A stretch of DNA of 64,000 bases from Malachius bipustulatus (GCA_910589415.1 OU342633.1:19134858-19198857), one strand, 5' to 3'. Shown: positions 11,408-24,518, counted from the first letter of the stretch. Notes: generated by a model from the letters alone, not told the origin. Numbers and translations: made by a program.

Positions 11408-14400
11408 TCTTGAAAAGCGTTGAGTTCGATAATAGTTTTATTCATATCAGTATGTACATTGGAGGACAAATAAATTTTCTATTTCATAATAAGAGAGTAA
11501 TGGAAATATCTAAAACTAAATATTCCAATATTTCAATTTAAATTATCAAACTTTAGCTGAGTTAACTCTGCCGTTGTTTCACAAAAAAATGTGATCTTAG
11601 AATATAACAAGACAATTTAATAATTGCACGACAATATTTAAATATCAATATTTCACAAATCTCACTTCTAGGTGAAATGTCTTTCATGAACTGGGGCCAA
11701 AATTTGAGGTTGACAAAAATTTAGGTTGAACGTCGTTGATCATTAGCTCTCCGGCTTTTCCCTTTCTGGCTCAGCTTCCGGAAAATAAGCAAAGTTTGGC
11801 GTACTTATACAGTTTTTTGTGAAAAACCGGCGTCTGTATTAAGTTACCTTCTGCCTTGAGCCGATTCATAGATTGGAATCACTTTTTCTGGAACTGGGCA
11901 ATTTGCTTCTCCCACGCCCATGGGACAAGAATCGTTTCGCCGAGATTGAAAGTGGTGGTACATAGGTAGATAGGTACGAAAGCATAGGTACATAGGTACT
12001 TTATTTAGGTCACGACCGGTTATTATTATTATTATTATTATTGTTCAAAAACAGCTATTGCTTATGCTTAAGATAAATCGAATTTCTTAACTTAAAAAGG
12101 CGTTTCACTTTATGGTAGTTATAGTCGTAAAATCCAGAAAGTAAAAATGGCCGGGGTCGCGATTTTTTATAGTTCGTACATCGAACGTGGGTTTTCGCTT
12201 TCTTCTATGTAGCGTTGTAGAGATAGTTCGGGCTCTTTAGATAAAGCACGAGCAGGTAAGATAAAAAGATAAATGGTACTTAGGAACCTAAAGAGGTAAG
12301 TTAAGATCTCTATTTCTTGAAAAGTTCGCCGGATACCCGAACGAAACTTGCCTTTTCCGCAGCTCTCGTTGTTCTTCCCTCCATTTTCTCGCTGCTGTCC
12401 TGCGTCCTATCTCCCTTCTGTCATCTCCAGAAAATAACCATTCCCTCTCGACTCAGGTGATTTTAATTGACCTATCGTAAACGCGCGTCATGCTCCATCT
12501 TTCTTCCTCATAATGAGATCTTTTCTTTACGCATAATCTTTCTCTAGACGTCTACACAAGTTTTAGGTCGCTATTTACGCGTTACGCGGGATCTACTGAT
12601 TATGGAAGCGAAAACAGAACTCGATTTTTTTTTTTTTTTTAGCGCCATTAGGTCTTTACAGTCTGTTGGTGTCTTGATTGACTATCGCATGAGGATTCTC
12701 TGCAGCATATTGATGGTTATAGGTATCATGAAAGTTTGTTATAGGCATTTCTTCCAAAATTTGCTTCGTCCGTTAAAGCGCAACAGAATGAATTAGAACA
12801 GAATAAACAGAAAATTTGGATTCATTCACACATGCAGAAAGTTACAAAAACTATTTTGGTTGAAAATCAGCTTCGATAGGACTTTCCGCTCGTCGTAAGA
12901 GGTAGAATATAAGGGTAAGGTAATTGTTCTTCAAGAACCGGGTCCTGATGGTCCTGCTAAACCCCATAATTTGGCTCATGTTTGTAAAGGAAAATTGTGA
13001 AGGTTTAATTTTTTTAAATAATATTATTAGCACAATAAGAGGAAATATAAGAATAACAAAACAACGCAAGTGAAAATACTTCGTATGTAGGTAAGTGGCA
13101 TTTATGACATTTATTATTGAAGAAACAACAATAAATCATACGATGTTAAATTTATGGCATATCTACGTTTTGTTATGTCATGCATGGTCTGTTTCGAGTA
13201 GGTAAGTATGATTCTATATTTCTAAAAAATGTAAATTTGATATGGTTGAAGAAATAATATGAATATTAAACAATTTATAATTATTTTTGTGTTTTTATTT
13301 TGCTATTATACCTACCAAGTAATTCTCTTCTTAAAATACATGACTCAAAATGTTTGTGAAGGATGCATAACAAATCAATATAACACCTCTTTGTTTGCTG
13401 ACTTCAAAACAGAAGCCGTTCATAAGGCAGAGTGACACACGTGCCTATCGTACGAGGTGCGACAATTTATTTCCCCTCCCTTTTAAACACCACATAAAGG
13501 TAGGTATAGGTATGTGATCGATTTTTGAAAGTGCCACTTTCAACGCAATGAGTGATGATTCCAAAACCTCCAGACCTCCACAATATATTTATTTGATCTA
13601 CATTTTAACTCACAAAATCATGAATAAATACCGAGTAGTTCCAGATGATTTCTCAATAATACCAGACTTAAATAAACTTCCAACAACGAGATTAAAATCA
13701 CGAAAACCTGTGTGGCTAGGGCTAGAAACATACCTGGACCGATCATTTAAAATTGAAGACGAATAGAGATATGATTGGCGAAATAAAAGTCTGGGTAGGT
13801 ACAAGTAAATCGTTTAAGAACAGGACACAGTAGATGTAATTTACCTAATGTTACATATGGAATTTAATATCAAGCGCTTCCTGCGTGTTTGCGGACATCC
13901 TGCAGAATCAATGAATGTGTTTTAACCAAGTTTGATGGGGGTTTTAAAGCAATTCATGAAATTTCCACCAGAAACAATAGAATGGTTGCAGAATTTAAAA
14001 CTCTTGTAAACAAAATCTACGTTAACAGCCAGATAACCTCACTCCGGATGCTGTAAAGTGATTGGAAAACTTTAAACCAATCTAAACAGGACCATGCGTC
14101 TAGGGATTTTTTATGGGGTTTTCCTTAGACCATATCTTACAAAGCGAAAGATTCACCGTACTGTCAACATCGCATCATAATGTAAAGCAAATATTTCAAA
14201 TTTTTCACTGAAAATCTCTCTCTCCCTCTCTCTCTCCCATCTTCTAAGCCGCAATATAATTAATTTTTTTACAGCATTCACCTTGTCTTTCTTCTTGCAG
14301 TCCTACTCCTAAAGTGACAGAATTTAATGTCGTTATCTTGCTCCAATGCACTCTCGACCGTTTGTCGGGGTGTTGATATAATTATTAGAATGAGAGCTCC

Positions 14401-15180
14401 TACATCAGGGTTAATACAATCAGGGCCAGCATCTGCAGAATTTTACCCATAGTCCAGTCAAATTAGGATGCAACATCTTTGATGAGAGTTTAAAAATAAA
14501 ATTATGCTCGATCGTATAAATATAAAGACCTTATTGCGCGTATTTTTCGGTGGCGCAATTTGAATTTTTTAATGCAGGACATTATTATGATAATGCCTAT
14601 CATTGTTGAAATTCATTTATCATCTTTACTGAAATTTTGTGTCAGGGATTTTTCTCCATCATGTAAATTGATTTTTTTTCTACATGACTGGTCTGATGTG
14701 TTTCAAGAATTTTTCAATCTGAAATCTTAATAAAAGTATAAGAAAACGAGTCGACTTTCTTAGAACAATTTCCGGTCTCAAATACCATATTTTATTATTT
14801 TAGTCCGGTCTAAGACAGCCCTCAAAAGACTGTACGAGTATATACTCTTAAAAGTCCTGGGAAGTTATATTTTCCAGTAATAACTTCTTTGCAACTTCTC
14901 TGAAATTACTTCATTTCCCAGAACGTAACTTTTTGTACTCGTATGTGGATAGCGGGGGGATAGATTTCGATGGTCTAATATTGAATATCCGTAGCTCTAA
15001 TCAAGTGAAACACAATTAATTTGCCTTTATTAATTAATAATTAAGGAATCATAATTCTTTGTCGGTGATCAAAGTCTTACTTCTCACTATAGTGGTAATG
15101 GTAAATAAGCGTATAATACCCACCTCGCAGAAAATCATTGCAAATGAACTCATGACTAAGCAACAATTAAATCGACATTA
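11408..15180. other. intergenic, mostly unassigned
   Basis: No convincing gene is seen. It holds a (TTA)n microsatellite at about 12017-12042, a poly-T run near 12627-12640, TAGGTA-type short repeats around 11950-12005 and a CT-rich tract at about 14214-14240. A 72-codon open frame at 13548-13766 (+) resembles no known family and has no visible splice or promoter context, so I do not call it a gene. The GC-richer stretch 12340-12560 is unexplained. Confidence 0.4.
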
Positions 15181-15189
15181 AATAAAAAA

Positions 15190-15275
15190 AGAATCCCTTA
15201 GCAGGATGCGAACCACGGTCTACTGAGTGATAGTACAACGGTCATTCACCACGGCTATATCTGCAGAGTTTGTGA
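15190..15275 (-). ncRNA. tRNA-like sequence with pol III boxes (SINE head or tRNA pseudogene)
   Basis: On the minus strand a B-box-like GGTTCGCATCC (15214-15204) lies about 30 bases after an A-box-like TAGCCGTGGTGAA (from 15257). A run of seven T residues follows the B box (plus strand A-run 15184-15190), as in a pol III terminator. The spacing fits a tRNA of roughly 75 nt. I cannot form a full acceptor stem, so a working tRNA is unlikely; a decayed tRNA or SINE remnant is more likely. Confidence 0.35.
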
Positions 15276-15705
15276 ATAATTGTCGGAGATATGATAAATG
15301 AACTACTACCTACAAAAAAAATAAAAAATTGCACTTGTTTCGGCGTTTTTAAAAATAGCAACCAGTTTTTTAGAGAAAAAGCAAAAATTCAGCTTTCTTA
15401 TAGCCAAGCGGTTTGATGTGCAGCTTTGACACGTGAGTGAGCTTCCTTACTATTTTATACCCACATTAATAAAGATTTGACAATAAAAATAGACTACTGG
15501 AATTTTTTTTTGATAGCACTAGCGGAGATGTTATAACCTTACACCCTTGGACAAAAACAAGAAGTACGATATTAGACAGTACTCCGTACTCCTATCCTAA
15601 AAAGAAGCAACAAAGAAATACCGCTTGGCTGGGTAGCCTAGTGCTTGCTCGCGCAACGTTGTAACATTTACAAGACTAAGCCCGATGAGAAATTGACAAG
15701 AGCAC

Positions 15706-15955
15706 TACTTGTACATGCAAGAAGGAGAAGAAGACGTTAAAATTGACTTTTTAATATAAATATAATTTATAGTAAGGCAGAAAACTATAGCGCCAGATTC
15801 AAATAGTCAGTTTGTCTGAAAATGATGAAAAAATGACGCCATACCGACGTCATAAGCATCAGGTCTAAATCAAGTCTGAGAAATGACGACAGTACATACA
15901 CTTGTACAAACAAGAGGGAGAAGAATGCATTAAAATTGACTCTTATTAAATTTTT
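15706..15955. repeat. direct repeat pair of about 55 bp
   Basis: The stretches about 15706-15757 and 15897-15950 share TTGTACA..CAAGA.GGAGAAGAA followed by TTAAAATTGACT. They lie about 190 bp apart in the same orientation and border the CTGATGA/GAAAC inverted pair. They are probably parts of one dispersed repeat family. Confidence 0.5.
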
Positions 15956-16148
15956 ATTACCAGCGACCAGTTTCTGGGTTCAAAAACCCCATCATCATCA
16001 GACCTACGAAATAATTAGTGCGCTAAAAAATTTCATTGTCCCTAGAGAGATTCTATAGAGTTCCTAGATCCCTAGAGTTCATTCTATTTAGCTCCTAGGC
16101 CTGATGATGAGGTTTTTGAACCCCGAAACCGGTCCCTGGTGATAAAAA
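15953..16148. repeat. inverted repeat carrying CTGATGA...GAAAC hairpin motifs on both strands
   Basis: On the minus strand CTGATGA (16001-15995) is followed by a GGGTT / AACCC stem-loop and then GAAAC (15974-15970). On the plus strand CTGATGA (16101-16107) is followed by a GGTT / AACC stem-loop and GAAAC (16125-16129). Both continue into CxGGTCxCTGGT. The two copies are reverse complements flanking about 100 bp. The block order recalls a hammerhead ribozyme core, but extra bases between CTGATGA and the stem depart from that consensus. It may instead be a repeat-family end. Confidence 0.5.
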
Positions 16149-16337
16149 ACGAGTTTGTGGACTTTGGACTTTTCTGTTTCCTACTGTTATTAAAAAAATG
16201 TAGCTTTCTATTATAACTTGAGACTTTAAAAAATGTCTCAAGTGTCTCAACGATGTGTAAATATTTAAATGCTTAAATTATTTCCTTTTGATTTTATTAG
16301 TACCTAATGAGTGATGTCCTAATTAACAGAGGTCAAT

Positions 16338-17200
16338 AAGGAACTATCAAAAGAGCGTTTATATTATTGCATGAATCCTTCAAATGGTCATTAATAAGGA
16401 TTAAAAAATCGCCGAGTGCTATCAAATTAGAGGATAGAAATTGGAGAAATAGGGGTGAAAATGCACCTCTTTCAGGCTTTTTATTTATATCTCGAAAACG
16501 ATGCAAATTCAGGTATAGTTAATGTAAAAAAATTTGTAGATAACGCACTTTCACATCGAAATAATTTATTTAAAAGTTTTATAAAAATGTCGTGTGTCAA
16601 AAATATTTAAAAAGATCTTGAAATTAAAAAGGTAACTTGAAAAAAGGTAAAAAATTATTTTTTCTTTTTCATTTTTTGTTGCGTATAACTTTTTTTTGAG
16701 TGGAGATGGGTAAAGGCATTGCAGTACAGAAAAACAAGTAGGTTTTGTCTTCAAAATTGAATTAAAAATTATTTTTGGATAAAAAGAAAAATATAAAAAT
16801 TGAAAAAAAGTCCAAGTTTGAGCGGCTTTATCTCAGTAATTTTTTATCAAAAAATAATTTTTAACCCACCATTTTGAAGACAATTTAATCTACTTGTTTA
16901 TCTGTCAAGCAATGCATATACCTATTTTCACTCGGAAAAAAGTTATACGCTAAAAGATCCAAAAAAAAAATTGTTAGTTGTCCTGTTTCAACTATTTTTG
17001 GCACAAATTTTTTTTTAATTTTTTTAAATCAACTATTTCGATGTAAAATCGCATTGTCTACAAAAAATTACTATCAACTATACCTGAATTTGGCTCCGTT
17101 TTCGAGAAATAATTAAAAAACTGAAAAAGGTGCAGTTTCTATTAATAACCATTTGAAGGATTCATGCAATAAAAACCCACTCTTTTATTGATAGTTCCTT
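16338..17200. mobile_element. 863-bp inverted-repeat (foldback/MITE-like) element
   Basis: The ends AAGGAACTATCAA (from 16338) and TTGATAGTTCCTT (to 17200) are inverted. The complementarity continues with mismatches almost to the centre: ATTGCATGAATCCTTCAAATG at 16364-16385 pairs near 17150-17170, and the ACTTGTTT/AAACAAGT zone pairs around 16735 and 16895. There is no coding sequence, and I could not find a clear target duplication. Confidence 0.6.
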
Positions 17201-20200
17201 TCCATAAAACAACCAAACGTCTAATAATAACAGAGATGGAGGACGCGAAATCGGAAAATCGAGTTTTCACAAATGACTTGATAACGCACCAGAACGATTG
17301 TTAAGACATTTTTTTAAAGGAATTTAGAGACGTTATACTGCTTTTTCAATAGCAGTACACGCGAATCGATTAAGAGAGAGAAATAAGAATTATTTTGAAA
17401 TCAAAACTTCGTAGCTTACCGTGTTGTTCTATCTAAAGAGCACTGGAAGAAAAATAGTAAATAATTAATAGCTGACACGTTTACAATCTCATTGATATGA
17501 TGCAATTAATTGCTATAAAATAGCTCTTATACCCATATCTATTAATCAATCGACAATAACGCATGCATGGATGAAGTGCACAGCAAAGAGCTGATTGTTG
17601 ATCATATAAAACAGCGTAAGTTGTTGTGGCTTATTTTATATCGTAACCATCTATTCTGAGTAAGTAACTTGTCCAAATAATCTGGACGAAGTGATCATTG
17701 ATGAAATTTTTGATTCCATATTATAACTCTGGAAATTTTTAATATTTTACTTATACCTACTATTTCTTTGATTTCATAGTTTTCTTGGGTGGTCGATGGT
17801 ATTGGTGAGTCTAAATCAAAAAATGTCCTACTCATTGTGAAATAAAGCCATTTTGGTTTTAGGGGATGAGTTTGTTTTTTGTATTTTGCGACGTTAATTA
17901 ACTTTTTATCGAAAAAAGTCTAAAAACTTACTTTATGGAGAACAAATTCTGTAAAAATTTGCATCCATGCTATTTTTCATATTATCGATAGTTAATTAAA
18001 TACAGTTAATTAATGAATTAATGAATTAATCGACAAAAGTTAAAGCAATTCGCTGTTCGAGAATTCGATGCTTGTCGAGCTTTTTGAGAGTTCTTTCTCT
18101 TCACACGTTAATTCTGAAAATATTTTTCAAATCAAAACTCACTGAGATTATGTGGAACAAAATATTGACTCTTTTTCTACAGGGTGATCCATTTTATTCC
18201 CTCAAGTTGATTATTCCTGACTACCAGTGTTTAAGAAAAAAAATCAGTGGTTTGGAGAGGGACATTGTTTGGACACCAAAATAACCCCACCCGCCAAAAG
18301 GGTGAGGCGATTTCGAGATTTTGAATATAAACTGCCATTTTTCATCGCGGATTATGATTTTGTTTGAAACAAAATCAAATTATTGTCTGAAACATTTTTT
18401 CATCCGATGCCTCCCTCGTCTCCAAAAATGCAGATCAAAATCGAGTGATTTTGATGTATTTCACGACTTGCCGTTTAAACATGGCTCGTATTTTACCAGA
18501 AAAATTGTGACAAAAAAACTTGCATTTCAACCCCTTCGCTGGAGCGTTAATGGTTAATGGGAAATTTTTTGTTTTGGGGAGAATTTTTGACCAAAGAATC
18601 TGTCTTTAATTTTTTACTCAATATTAAAGATACATCCTGTATATGACACTATTTTTGTTTGTTTTGGCATCATGAGGGGTGATTCACAATGAGAATTCAG
18701 TAAAAGTATCTTATTTGAATGTGGGCGTAAAGCGTAATTGAAATTTGGAAGTTTGCAAACGGTGATTTTAAATTGAACATAAAAGATGTTATATGTTTTT
18801 ATTATTAGTGAGGTTATAACAAAATTTTGTTCAGGAAAATTTCTGAGAATTACGGGAATAATGAGAAAATTGTTACAATACCTACCTTTTATAGAAAATT
18901 TATAAAATAAAAACATAATAATATTCCATTATTTCAACGTAGACTTTTCATAATCAGCGGTTGAATAATTTTAAACAAAACTTGCTAACATACAAATTAA
19001 CTTAAACTAAAAAAGCAAAGTAGAGTTTGTACATTTCTTGTTTTTTTTTTGTTTTCAATACAAACCGACATAACGAATGGTAAAAGCAGCAGCAGCGGCT
19101 ATTTTTTCAAAGTTGGGTAACTAGTTAGTTAAAAATTCTCGAACCCTTAATAGAACATTTAAAATGGCGTTACATTTTTTTATTTGCTTTTAGCAACTTA
19201 ATAATATGATCAAAGCGAATGTTTTCTAACTTTTCATAATTTTTAAAACGCTTCTCTTCTTTCATATGGTTTTTTTCTGGAACGCAGCAGGGTTACATAT
19301 TATGCTTTTATGTAGACAAGATTTGACTAGGAGTTTGCTGATTCTCCTGGCTGCACAGTTCATGCAACATTTCCATAATCGTTAACGTAGTCGTCGTTTT
19401 AAACGAAGCCTTGGCTCATTTTTGTATTTATTTGTATCACGTTTATGTCAGCTCGAGAATCTGGAGTTTTTTTTTTCCTAAAACAGGAATCGACTAAAAA
19501 AGAAATACATACATACCTAGCTATCTTTTTTTACAGATCTATTGATATTCAAAGAACCCCGCAGAATGATTATGGGACCCCCCCTAAAAAACTATTGTTC
19601 TCGAAATGTTCACCTCTGAAGATGGATTTTTTACATTTTTTGAAAATCGATGGTTTTAATATTGTTTTAGCGCGCTTTGACTTTCTCGACACATTCATAT
19701 ATCGTGGTATCGATCTCGGGAGCTGCGCAATTACACGGAACTCTCACGTGCCATTATCAGTAACTAATACCAACAACTGTGAAAATTTGTCAGCAGTAGG
19801 GCTAAAAAGTAGTCGTTAGTGGGCTGAAAAAATGTCTACACTTTGAAGCGAGCCGCTATATAGTACAAGGGGCAGCAATTGGCGTTATTCGGCAGGCTGT
19901 TTCCTATCGAAAAATAAACTTTCAGAGACGACCCGCTAAAAAACTTCTTCCTGCCTTGATATGTTTGAGTATAGTGTGATTTATCATACAGCGTGTTCAT
20001 TTAATAAGGACACAGGACATAAGACAACAGAGGAAAATTCGCGAGTACAACAATTTTGGTTTGAAAAGGGACACTTTATGACACATAATAATTGACAAGT
20101 GCGTAGGTACCTCGCCTCCTCTTGACTTTTGCCATTACCAACTACCCCTAAAAAATCTTTAATGACCCAGCGCAGTTTGTGATACCTTGTTTGGAAGAAA
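17201..20200. other. intergenic, fragments of CAGGGTG-type repeats
   Basis: No gene is recognised. ACAGGGTGATCCATTTTA at 18179-18196 is a single terminus like those of the complete TIR elements elsewhere in the window. A second, decayed copy of the motif is at about 19990. The open frames here are short and low in complexity. Confidence 0.4.
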
Positions 20201-20239
20201 ATTCCATCAATAATTCAGAGTTGTATTTATTTTTCTTGT

Positions 20240-21480
20240 ATTACCCCCAGTATCTCCAAAAGCTCTCAAACTGCGGAAAAATGTTTTTACAAAAATTTTT
20301 TTTTCGGCTGGAGACATCGTTTGAACAGAAAAACAGGAAGTAGGGAAAATAACGCTAGAAGCAAGCTTCGAAGTTGCACGCCTTCCTGAATATTTCAATA
20401 TAAAATAAACAGATTTAAAATACGTTTTCATTTTCTGCTTTAGCATGAAAATCAATAAGTACGTAAAAGCCCACGTTTAACAATCTTAACCGTAAAAATG
20501 TACGACTTTTGCGCCCCTTTATGAATGAAAAACTCTTCAGATAAATCTTACGAATTTTTTGTCCTTGAATACCAATTGACAATAAAAATTATGGATTGTC
20601 ATTTAAAACTTTAAAACTACCCCCACTCCCTCGCAAGGAGCTCACTCGGATGCATGGCGGCTTTTGTGTTCAAAAGACGTCTCCCAACGACAAAAAACAC
20701 TTTTATGGAAAACATTTTCCCGCAAATTGGGAGATTTTGGAGAAATTGGGAGAAAGTAGCAAAATTAAATTTCTTCAATCTAACTCCCTCGCAAGGGGTG
20801 ATGGTGCAGAGCTTTTTTTTTGTTCAACAGTCGTCTCCTATCGAAAAAAAAACACTTTAAGAAATACATTTTTCCGCATATTGGGAGATTTTATAGATAT
20901 TGGGCGAGATAAATAAAATAAAATTTCTTCGATTTCTTCGCTCTCTGTCCCTCACAAGGGGGGGGGGGGGGTGAGAGATGCAGGGCTGTTTTTGTGTTCA
21001 AAATACGTCTCCTACCGAAAAAAAAAACACTTATGTAAAAAATCCACAGATTGGGAGATTTTGGAGATACATATGTATTCATTCGGAGAAATGAAATAAA
21101 TCAAATTTCTTCGATTTTTTCAATCTCCCTCCCTCGCAAGAAGTGAGGGATGCAGAGCGTTTTTTGTGCTTAAAAGACGTCTCTCATGGAGAAAAAAAAA
21201 CACTTTTTTAAAATTCGGCAGATTAGAAGATTTTGGAAATATTGGGAGAAACCAAATGTATCAAATTTCTTAAATTTTTTCGATCTCAATCCGTCGCAAG
21301 GGGTGAGGAGTGTTTTTGTGTTCAAAAGACGTCTCTTACCGAAAGGAAAAAACTTTTTAGTAAAAAAAATTCTGCAGTTCGGGAGATTTTGGAGATATTG
21401 GGAGAATGGACAAAATCAAACCCCGATTACAATGTCATCTATGATTAATCACAATAAATCTTTCAAATAAATTTTACGCA
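20240..21480. repeat. array of about 160-bp repeat units, with an inverted unit on its left
   Basis: The phrase GGGAGATTTTGGAGA or a close variant recurs at about 20728, 20881, 21051, 21221 and 21378 (spacings 153, 170, 170, 157). Each unit also has CTCCCTCGCAAGG, TTTTGTGTTCAAAAGACGTC and an A-rich stretch. A unit in the opposite orientation lies at about 20240-20340. Related flanking blocks at about 20515-20590 and 21454-21520 (TTTTTTGTC..TGAATAC.AATTG) border the array. The open frames inside are products of the repetition, not genes. Confidence 0.7.
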
Positions 21481-22930
21481 TTTTTTGTCGCTGAATACGA
21501 ATTGGCAATAAAAAATTGGGGTTGCCATTTGAAATTTTCAAGTTTTCTTATAATTTAATTATTTTCGCATACTGTAGCAAGAGGTGCGGGCTGCAAGGTG
21601 GTTTTGAACCGAAATACAGAGTGATTCTAATGATTCACAGCAGATATATTGCGAAAATAAACCAACTATTTAATAAAATTCCTAAAAGTGATTTTTGTTT
21701 AGAGGGGACATCTTTTTACTTACAGTAATTGACATATTATGCTTCACTCACTCCCTCGCCCCCACCATCGACCCCTTTACATATTATATACTAATCTTAA
21801 ATAAATGGGGTAGCACCCTATTTATTTTTTTTTAAGGGTGATAAATGAGGGTGAGGTGGTGAGTGATGTATACCTACATAACAGTGTTAAGTCAAAAGAT
21901 GTCTCCTTCAAACAAGAATCGCATGTCTTGAGCATTTTCAAAGGTTCTGGGTTCTTAAAAGAAACACTATGTATAGGTATACATAAACGAAAATATAACA
22001 GCATCCTGCTTTTTTTTTAATGAGGCATCACAAGTTAAGTCGCTCAATTTGAGGGTCGTTTCCATTCTGTAAACAAATTTATTTGGAACCCTCAACTTCG
22101 CTTTTATATTAATCAAAAACATGTCAACGGATAAATAAATTAAAAATAATTTGTTTAATGGAACTGTGTGGATTTAACAGAGATTCCACTCTGCTGGTTT
22201 CTGTACCCGAGATCAAAAGCCCATCAGCAACAGATAACTTTTCAATATTCGGAGTGTCACAATTAAACAAATTAAACTGAAGAGAGACAATTTTCCGTAA
22301 TTTTTTTCCCGAAATTTAAGAAAGAGAAGAGTTGAGGATCAATATTTTTACACTTTTCCAGCCTACTACTCCCTTATGGAAGTAGAAAGAAATATGTTGT
22401 TATATCTGAGTAGAGAGCACTTTACTATGTCAAAAATGATTATTTAAGCCCTGAAGAAACAATCGATACTGGCAGGATTATCGTTTCTTCCACAATAATA
22501 TAAATAAGTAAGAAAATGCAGACAAGTATACGATTTTTTGGTACCTATAAAATAGTTGAAAAATGTTTTGTTGAAGTTCCTTTTTGCAATTTCATGCACA
22601 AGAGTTGGATAATAAAATAATTCCAGTCCAAAATAGACAAAAAATTTGGGAGAGCTCTTTTTCTTAAATTAATGGAACTAGAATTTGAAATTTTTTCAGT
22701 TACTTGAGAGGAGCATGCAAACTAACATTTCTCCCATAATATGAAATAAAATTAAAATATTACTTAAAATCGATCTAAAATCAAGAAACGTTATAAATTT
22801 TCATTTTCTTCGATCATCATTATGAAGCTTAACTAAAATTTATTACGTTAGGCAGCAGCATTGGTATTCTCAGGTATGGGAAAGATTTCCATGTATCCAT
22901 GAAAGACTTTGATGAATCTACGAGTATACG
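21481..22930. other. intergenic, nothing assigned
   Basis: The region is AT-rich with short open frames on both strands around 21822-22020 that overlap each other and match nothing I know. I see no exon, RNA gene or element boundary. Confidence 0.4.
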
Positions 22931-22932
22931 TA

Positions 22933-23738
22933 CAGGGTGATTCATTATAATGTCGCCCCCCTTTAACTTTGTTATTTCATGTGTCTCAAAAAAATTAAAA
23001 TTAGGGTTATGTAGGTGCTAAAAAAGACTTTTTTATACGTATAACAAAAATTTGAAAGTAGATCAGTATACAAGGAAAACCAAAAATTTAATTTTTTTTT
23101 CAATGGATCACCCTATATATGAATTTATTTTTCGATTCCTCGTAAAATTCTAAGCATAATTTATATAACATACCGTATACCTAAATTCAATAGTTTCTGA
23201 AATATTCGCATTTGAAACTATTTAAAAAACCGTGTGTATAACTACCAAATTGAAAACCTCGATCATCTAAAAGATTTAAAATTAATAATTTAAATTAAAA
23301 TAACCCAGAATTCATAACAGATTCATTGGAGAAAATGCGAACAACCCTTATAAACCCTTATAAAATGTGTTGAAAAAAATGGAGGCCCAGTAGAGCATTT
23401 TATTGTTAGATTTCTTGATTTGCAACAGGTGTTTTATAAAATATTTGATGATGTTTCAAATGCGAATATTTCAGAAGCCTTTGAATTTACGTATACGGTA
23501 TGTTATACAAGTTATGCTTAGAATTTTACGAGGAATCGAAAAATAAATTCATATATAGGGTGATCCATTGAAAAAAAAATTAAATTTTTGGTTTTCCCTG
23601 TATACTGATCTACTTTCAAATTTTTGTTACACGTATAAAAAAGTATTTTTTAGCACCTACATAACCCCACTTTTAATTTTTTTGGGACACATGAAATAAC
23701 AAAGTTAAAGGGGGGCGACATTATAATGAATCACCCTG
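22933..23738. mobile_element. 806-bp CAGGGTG-type TIR element
   Basis: CAGGGTGATTCATTATAATG at the left and its reverse complement at the right are flanked by TA on both sides (22931-22932, 23739-23740). The arms are inverted repeats of about 285 bp ending near TTTGAAAC / GTTTCAAA. The central 220 bp is unique and non-coding. TA duplications point to a Tc1/mariner-like mechanism, but no transposase is present. Confidence 0.72.
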
Positions 23739-24274
23739 TACCTGAGCAAGATGTGTAAATGAATAAGTATGACGAATGTGTGAGGATTTTTCTTTTCGTT
23801 CTATGACAATGACAAATGACAAATACTTATTTTATAATAATGTAATTCAAACTTTCCGTGCAGCGAGTTTGCTGCTTGAATATCGCAATTCAAAAGTTTA
23901 TATTTCTGGAATATTCTCGTATGGTATCAATTTCTTCGGCAGCAATTGTTAAATTTAATCAGATTTTTAGTCAAGCTCCTGTAACGAAATATTTCAGTCC
24001 CTTAGGACCGCTAGTCTGTAATATCCGGTAACATAATGCTTTCAAAATACCTAAAATATCAACAGGTTTTTATCAAGTAACTGACGTCAGAAGATACTGT
24101 ATAGAATCATTGAAGATCAATTTAAAGGCACTTTATTATTAAAGACACAAGAGAAGTGAAAATATTGGTATTATTGTAACCTCTGTAATGGTTACTCAAA
24201 AAACTTCTTGTCAGACTCAACTTACAGTTTTTGACTTCTTCTTGCGCAACAACTTAATTTTAATTACAAACAAT

Positions 24275-24352
24275 ATCTATAACGTATATATGACGTGTCT
24301 ATGACATATCTAGGACGCATCTATGACGTAACTAAGTCGTATCTATGACGTA
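24275..24352 (+). repeat. short tandem repeats of an ATCTATGACGT motif
   Basis: About six degenerate copies of (T)ATCTATGACGTA occur in a row at spacings of 11-17 bases. It is a simple degenerate minisatellite; no function is suggested. Confidence 0.5.
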
Positions 24353-24518
24353 TAACAAATTCTGGAGTACAAATAATTATTTCTGAAACTATTTTTCTAC
24401 TCTTATTTACAGCTCATGGGAATTAAATCTTCCTAATAAAAATATGTGGTTATACTTTAGAACCAATTTATAAGATTTAAGCAATTTAAGAGCTGTGCGA
24501 CAAGGCTCTCAACAAATA

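Noticed and set aside
13548..13766. 72-codon open frame (+) in intergenic DNA
   Set aside because: No family resemblance, no splice context and an overlapping antisense frame; chance cannot be excluded.
20596..21470. Open frames of 68-106 codons in the 160-bp array
   Set aside because: They are translations of a repeat; overlapping frames look alike.
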